Positions 60,127 through 64,000 of a stretch of DNA of 64,000 bases are shown here, piece by piece. The stretch comes from Kofleriaceae bacterium. Its GTDB lineage: Bacteria; Myxococcota_A; Polyangia; Haliangiales; Haliangiaceae. The translations under genes and the position numbers were made by a program. Every line of letters starts with the position of its first letter. The first letter of the stretch is position 1. The notes under the pieces were generated by a model. That model saw only the letters and a list, made by a program, of their open reading frames with translations, was not told the DNA's origin and searched no databases. The DNA lies in NCBI GenBank assembly GCA_020633495.1, contig JACKDR010000001.1:496001-560000 (forward strand), written 5' to 3'.

Positions 60127-60928
60127 CCGGGTCGGCCGGGTCGGCCGGGTCGGCCGGGTCGGCCGGGTCCGCCGGGTCCGCCGCGCCGGCCGCCATCCAG
60201 GTCGACGGCGCCAGCGTCGCCGCCTCGGCAAAGGCGGCGGCCGCGGCCGCGGGGTCGTCGGGCTCGACGCACTTGCCGACGTGCCAGCGGCAGGTCGCGC
60301 GCACCGCCGGGCCGAGCCGCACGTCCTTGGCCAGCTGCTCGAACAGCTCGCGGGCCTCGGCGCGCTGGCCCTCGGCCAGCAGCACCCGGGCCAGCGCCTC
60401 CTTGCCGACGATCGCGGCGCCGGCGCCCGGCACGAAGCGCAGGACCGGCGCGACGTCGGCGTCGTAGATGCGGCGCGCCTCGGCGGCGTCGCCGGTGTGG
60501 CCGGCCAGCGCGACCCGCTGCGCCGCGTGCAAGAGCGACCAGGTCCGCCGGGTCCGGCCGCCCAGCTTGCCGAGGTCGACCCGGGCCAGGGCGCGGCGCG
60601 CCTCGTCCCACTCGCCGCGCAGCTGGTAGGCGATCGACACGTAGATGCGGAACGGCACCTTCGAGCGCTCGAGCAGGCGGCGATCGAGCTCCTTCTCGGC
60701 CAGGACCATCAACTCGTCGGGCTCGCCGATCGAGGCCAGCCGGCTGGCGGCGGCGTGCAGGCGCAGCTCGCGGTACGCCAGCCACAGCGCGATCACGCCG
60801 GCCAGCATGAACAGCGTCAGCACCGCGACCCCGCGGCCCATCTCGCTGGTCGCGATCAGCACCAGGTAGGTGCTGATGAGGATCGCGGGCACCGCGTAGG
60901 TGTCGATGACGCGGAAGAAGCGGACCAT
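60104..60928 (-). CDS. Membrane-anchored TPR protein with DPA repeat tail
   Basis: The 274-aa protein starts at the ATG at 60928. Two N-terminal transmembrane helices (YAVPAILISTYLVLIAT, AVLTLFMLAGVIALWLAY) anchor a cytoplasmic or periplasmic TPR-like helical domain (LVLAEKELDRRLL, EWDEARRALARVDLGKLGG, DAAEARRIYDADV). The C-terminus is a run of Asp-Pro-Ala repeats encoded by 9-bp units; the last codons overlap the 3' end of pyk on the other strand. It begins 7 bp after the DAHP synthase stop and may be co-transcribed with that gene. Function unknown. Confidence 0.78.
   Translation of the reverse strand: MVRFFRVIDTYAVPAILISTYLVLIATSEMGRGVAVLTLFMLAGVIALWLAYRELRLHAAASRLASIGEPDELMVLAEKELDRRLLERSKVPFRIYVSIAYQLRGEWDEARRALARVDLGKLGGRTRRTWSLLHAAQRVALAGHTGDAAEARRIYDADVAPVLRFVPGAGAAIVGKEALARVLLAEGQRAEARELFEQLAKDVRLGPAVRATCRWHVGKCVEPDDPAAAAAAFAEAATLAPSTWMAAGAADPADPADPADPADPADPATASDGS
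60127..60183. repeat. 9-bp tandem repeat (GGGTCGGCC), about six units
   Basis: Units read GGGTCGGCC or GGGTCCGCC on the plus strand and encode Asp-Pro-Ala on the minus strand in the TPR protein tail. The block starts one base after the pyk stop codon, so it is also the 3' flank of pyk. Confidence 0.8.
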
Positions 60929-60934
60929 CGTCGG

Positions 60935-62287
60935 CTACCGGCTCCGCACCGGGGTCGCGCGCAGGTGGCGCGCGATCAGCATCGCCAGCTCGAGCGCCTG
61001 CTCGTAGTTGAGGCGGGGATCGACCCGCGACCGGTAGGCGCGCTCGAGATCGGCCTCGACCAGGCCGCTGGCGCCGCCGATGCACTCGGTGACGTTCTCG
61101 CCGGTGAGCTCGAAGTGGATGCCGCCCAGGGTCGAGCCCAGCTCCTCGTGGATCGCGAAGCTCTCCTCGATCTCGGCCTGGATCTTGTCGAAGCGGCGGG
61201 TCTTGTAGCCCGACGCCAGGGTCTCGGTGTTGCCGTGCATGGGATCGCTGACCCACAGCGGCGTGCGGCCGGCGCGGCGCACCGCCTCGACCAGCGGCGG
61301 CAGCCCGGCCGCGACCTTGCCGGCGCCCATCCGGGCGATCAGCGTGATCCGCCCCGGGATGCGATCCGGATCGAGGACGTCGAGCAGCTCGGTCAGCCAC
61401 TCGGCGGTCATCGCCGGGCCGATCTTGATGCCGAGCGGGTTGCGGATGCCGCGGTGGAACTCGACGTGGGCGCCGTCGAGCTGGGCGGTGCGCATGCCGA
61501 TCCACGGCATGTGGGTCGACAGGTTGTACCAGCCGTCGCGGCGCGGCACCTGGCGGGTCTGCGCCGCCTCGTAGTGCAGCGCCAGGCCCTCGTGGCTGGT
61601 GAACAGCTCGACCCGCTTGAGGATCGCCGCGTCGAGGCCGGTGACCCGCGACACGAACGACACCGCGTCGCGGATCGACTCGACGATCTTCTCGTACTCG
61701 CCGGCGTGGCGGGCGTCGCGCGCGAACGAGATGTCCCAGTACTCCGGGTGGTGGAGATCGGCGAAGCCGCCGTCGGTGAGGGCGCGGATGAAGTTGAGCG
61801 TGAGGCCGGCGCGCTCGTAGGCGCGCAGCATCAGCATCGGGTCCGGCGTCCGGTCCTCCTCGGTGAACGCCTCGCGGTTGACCAGGTCGCCGCGGTACGC
61901 CGGCAGGGTCACGCCGTCGCGGGTCTCGTTGTCGGCGGAGCGCGGCTTGGCGTACTGGCCGGCGATGCGGCCGACGCGGATGACCTGGCGGCGGGTGCCG
62001 TGGACCAGCACCAGCGACATCTGCAAGAGGATCTTCAGCTTGGCCGCGATCGACTCGGAGCGGCAGTCGTCGAAGCTCTCGGCGCAGTCGCCGCCCTGCA
62101 GCAGGAAGGCCTCGCCGCGGGCGGCGCGGCCGAGCTCGTCGCGGAGCGCCTCGATCTCCCACGACGTGACCAGCGGCGGCAGCGCGCGGATCTCGCCGAT
62201 CGCGCGCTGCAGCGCGTCGCGGTCGGGGTAGACCGGCTGCTGCGCGGCGACGCGCGCCTGCCACGAATCGGGACTCCAGTCGGACAT
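60935..62287 (-). CDS. Class II 3-deoxy-7-phosphoheptulonate (DAHP) synthase
   Basis: The ATG at 62287 (MSDWSPDSWQ) gives 450 aa. A TATGGT box lies 8 nt upstream. Class II (plant/actinobacterial type) signatures are LLQGGDCAESFDDC, VIRVGRIAGQYAKPRS, FTSHEGLALHYEA, HMPWIGMRT, GIRNPLGIKIGPAM, LIARMGAGKV and WVSDPMHGNT. It condenses phosphoenolpyruvate and erythrose-4-phosphate as the first step of the shikimate pathway. No other shikimate genes are nearby. Confidence 0.96.
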   Translation of the reverse strand: MSDWSPDSWQARVAAQQPVYPDRDALQRAIGEIRALPPLVTSWEIEALRDELGRAARGEAFLLQGGDCAESFDDCRSESIAAKLKILLQMSLVLVHGTRRQVIRVGRIAGQYAKPRSADNETRDGVTLPAYRGDLVNREAFTEEDRTPDPMLMLRAYERAGLTLNFIRALTDGGFADLHHPEYWDISFARDARHAGEYEKIVESIRDAVSFVSRVTGLDAAILKRVELFTSHEGLALHYEAAQTRQVPRRDGWYNLSTHMPWIGMRTAQLDGAHVEFHRGIRNPLGIKIGPAMTAEWLTELLDVLDPDRIPGRITLIARMGAGKVAAGLPPLVEAVRRAGRTPLWVSDPMHGNTETLASGYKTRRFDKIQAEIEESFAIHEELGSTLGGIHFELTGENVTECIGGASGLVEADLERAYRSRVDPRLNYEQALELAMLIARHLRATPVRSR

Positions 62288-62389
62288 GACGCGGGACCAT
62301 AGCGCGAAGTCGCGGCGGCCGCGCCAGCCTCTTCGACGGGGCGGCGGTGAAGCCGGGTCGGCGCGCGCCGCGTGATACCCTGCCCTCCG

Positions 62390-63529
62390 GTGTCCGCACC
62401 CTTCCACTCCGACGACGTCGCCCGGCAGCTCGACTACTGCTCGTACTGCCCCAAGATGTGCCGCCACGCCTGCCCGGTGTCGACCGCCTCGGGGCGCGAG
62501 ACCTGGATCCCGCAGGCCAAGATGGACCGGCTGAACTGGCTGCGGCGCGGCCAGCTGCCGTGGACCACCGAGAACACCGATCCGCTGTGGGCGTGCACCG
62601 GCTGCCGCCACTGCACGTCGTACTGCGATCACGGCAACGAGCCCGGGCTGGTGCTGCTGGCCGGGCGCGCCGCCGCGGTGGCGCGCGGCGTCGGCCACCC
62701 GGCGCTCGAGGGCTACGGCGATCGCTTCCGCGCCCGCGACGAGCGCCTGGTGGCGCGCGCCCACGAGGCCTTCGACGCCGACCGCTTCGCCGAGGACGGC
62801 CAGGTCGGGTTCTGGCCCGGCTGCGACGCCGTCGACAAGGGCGCCGCCGACGTCGCCGCCGCGCTCGCCGTGTTCGACAAGGTCGGGCTCGGCCACGTCC
62901 GCCTGGTCGACGCGCCGCAGTCGTGCGCCGGCTACCCGCTGCTGGCCGCCGGCTACCCGGATCTGTTCCGGTGGCACGCCGGCAAGGTCGCGGCGTCGCT
63001 GCGCCGCTTCAAGACCGTCGTCATCAACTGCTCGGCGTGCCTGTACACGCTGCGCGCCCAGTACCCCGCCGAGGGCGTGTCGCTGCCGACCGAGATCCTG
63101 TCGCTGGCCGAGCTGATGGCCCAGGCGTCGGCGCAGATCCCGCGCCCGACCACGCGCAAGACCGTCTACTACCACGACCCCTGCCACCACGCGCGCTACA
63201 CCCAGGTGATCGAGCCGCCCCGGCGCGTCCTCGAGCAGGTCGCCGACGTCCGCGAGCTGGCGTGGTCCAAGGGCGACACCGAGTGCTGCGGCGGCGCCGG
63301 CCTGTTGCCCAAGACGATGCCGACCACCGCCGACGCGATGGCGCGGCGCCGCCTCGCCGAGGTCGCGGCCCAGGGCGGCGGCATGGTCGTGACGTCGTGC
63401 GCGACCTGCACGTTCATGCTGCGGCGCAACGCCCCGGCCGGCGTCGAGGTCGCCGACCTGCCGACCGCGGTCGCCGAGCTGACCGGCACGCCGTTCATGC
63501 TGCCGGCGCTCGCCGACGACGAGCCGTAG
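62390..63529 (+). CDS. Fe-S oxidoreductase subunit (GlpC/HdrD-like, CCG domain)
   Basis: The GTG at 62390 is chosen, 8 nt after a TACCCT box; an in-frame GTG 18 bp earlier is less likely. The 379-aa protein opens with two 4Fe-4S-type clusters, CSYCPKMCRHACPVS and CTGCRHCTSYCDHG. Two cysteine-rich CCG-like domains follow: FWPGCDAVDKGA with APQSCAGYPLLAAGY, and YYHDPCHHARYT with DTECCGGAGLLP and TSCATCTFML. This resembles the electron-transfer subunits of glycerol-3-phosphate dehydrogenase, lactate utilisation and heterodisulfide reductase complexes. No partner subunit is encoded next to it, so the donor and acceptor are unknown. Confidence 0.9.
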   Translation: MSAPFHSDDVARQLDYCSYCPKMCRHACPVSTASGRETWIPQAKMDRLNWLRRGQLPWTTENTDPLWACTGCRHCTSYCDHGNEPGLVLLAGRAAAVARGVGHPALEGYGDRFRARDERLVARAHEAFDADRFAEDGQVGFWPGCDAVDKGAADVAAALAVFDKVGLGHVRLVDAPQSCAGYPLLAAGYPDLFRWHAGKVAASLRRFKTVVINCSACLYTLRAQYPAEGVSLPTEILSLAELMAQASAQIPRPTTRKTVYYHDPCHHARYTQVIEPPRRVLEQVADVRELAWSKGDTECCGGAGLLPKTMPTTADAMARRRLAEVAAQGGGMVVTSCATCTFMLRRNAPAGVEVADLPTAVAELTGTPFMLPALADDEP

Positions 63530-63543
63530 CGCGCCGCGCGCGG

Positions 63544-64000
63544 TCAGGTCGCGGCGGCCGCGGCGCGGGCGTCGCGGCGCCACGCCTGCATCGCCGGCAG
63601 CGCCTCGATCGCGTCGACGTAGGCGCGGCAGACGTCGTCCATCGCGACGCCGTAGGTCTGGAACCGGGTCGCCACCGGCGCGTACATGGCGTCGGCGATG
63701 GTGAAGGCGCCGAACAGGAACGGGCCGCCGTCGCCGGCGTGGGCGCGGCAGTCGCGCCAGATCTCCATGACGCGGGCGGCGTCGGCGAGGGCGTCGGCGG
63801 TGTGGCCCTCGCCCGGGTGCGCGGTCACGAGATCCATCGGCATGTCGCGGCGCAGCGCCGCGAAGCCGGCGTGCATCTCGGCGGACACCGCGCGGGCGCG
63901 GGCGCGGATCGCCGGCGCCGCCGGCCACAGCCCGGCGGCCGGCGCCAGCTCGGCGACGTACTCGCAGATCGCCAGCGAGTCCCAGATGACGAGGTCGCCG
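63544..64000 (-). CDS. Glutathione S-transferase family protein (5' end outside the window)
   Basis: The frame is open to the window edge; the ATG at 63888 is internal. The visible N-terminal piece GDLVIWDSLAICEYVAEL is the end of the thioredoxin-like domain (the D-S pair binds glutathione). The helical C-terminal domain follows (FLFGAFTIADAMYAPVATRFQTYG), with the GST N-capping/hydrophobic staple pattern F-G-x-F-T-I-A-D. It ends in an Ala-rich tail. The substrate cannot be told. Confidence 0.88.
   Translation of the reverse strand, partial: GDLVIWDSLAICEYVAELAPAAGLWPAAPAIRARARAVSAEMHAGFAALRRDMPMDLVTAHPGEGHTADALADAARVMEIWRDCRAHAGDGGPFLFGAFTIADAMYAPVATRFQTYGVAMDDVCRAYVDAIEALPAMQAWRRDARAAAAAT

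Overview
The window reads as high-GC chromosomal DNA from a Myxococcota-like (deltaproteobacterial) bacterium. This is inferred from extreme G/C bias at third codon positions, many lipoproteins with Asp-Ala-Pro linkers, delta-60 repeat and lamin-tail-like secreted proteins, a REC/J-like/TPR fusion protein, and frequent GTG starts. No rRNA, tRNA or CRISPR array was seen, and the first and last genes are cut by the window edges.

Layout. 1-2833: an SNF2 helicase (cut at its start) and its SWIM zinc-finger partner, which has a histone-H1-like Lys tail. 2953-4124 (-): an unknown protein and a short RF1-like release-factor paralogue. Its two reading frames join exactly at a canonical RF2-type +1 recoding site (Shine-Dalgarno-like GGAGG, 3 nt, CUUUGAC). 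4505-6076: a convergent Gp37/Gp68 three-Cys protein and TcmP pair, in sequence visibly less GC-rich than its surroundings. 6233-12352: HNH nuclease, lipoprotein, Lnt, and a lipoprotein coupled to an M91-like peptidase whose frame is disrupted twice. 12473-21700: recC-recB-recD. 21822-31666: a hydrolase, an Rrf2 regulator with a likely shared operator, a secreted protein, methyltransferases (one truncated, one shifted at a G8 run), an HxxxDG acyltransferase-like protein, an EEP-family lipoprotein and a delta-60 lipoprotein. 31697-36833: divergent cystathionine beta-synthase and B12-dependent methionine synthase. 36867-40740: a small membrane protein, a DUF1223-like protein and several lipoproteins.

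40761-53743 is the most distinctive block: nine related Cys-rich lipoprotein genes on both strands, with one unrelated Ser/Gly-rich lipoprotein among them. Two IS elements lie back to back between the last two members, each inserted at CTAG. 53769-58578 (-) is a translationally coupled operon of a 5'-nucleotidase-like lipoprotein, a second lipoprotein and an outer-membrane protein. 58708-64000 holds pyruvate kinase, a TPR membrane protein, class II DAHP synthase, an Fe-S oxidoreductase subunit and part of a glutathione S-transferase.

Two features recur across the window. Many start codons sit 5-7 nt after a TAnnnT box, which fits leaderless transcripts. Three genes carry single-base frame shifts in G or C runs, which could be real or could be residual sequencing errors.
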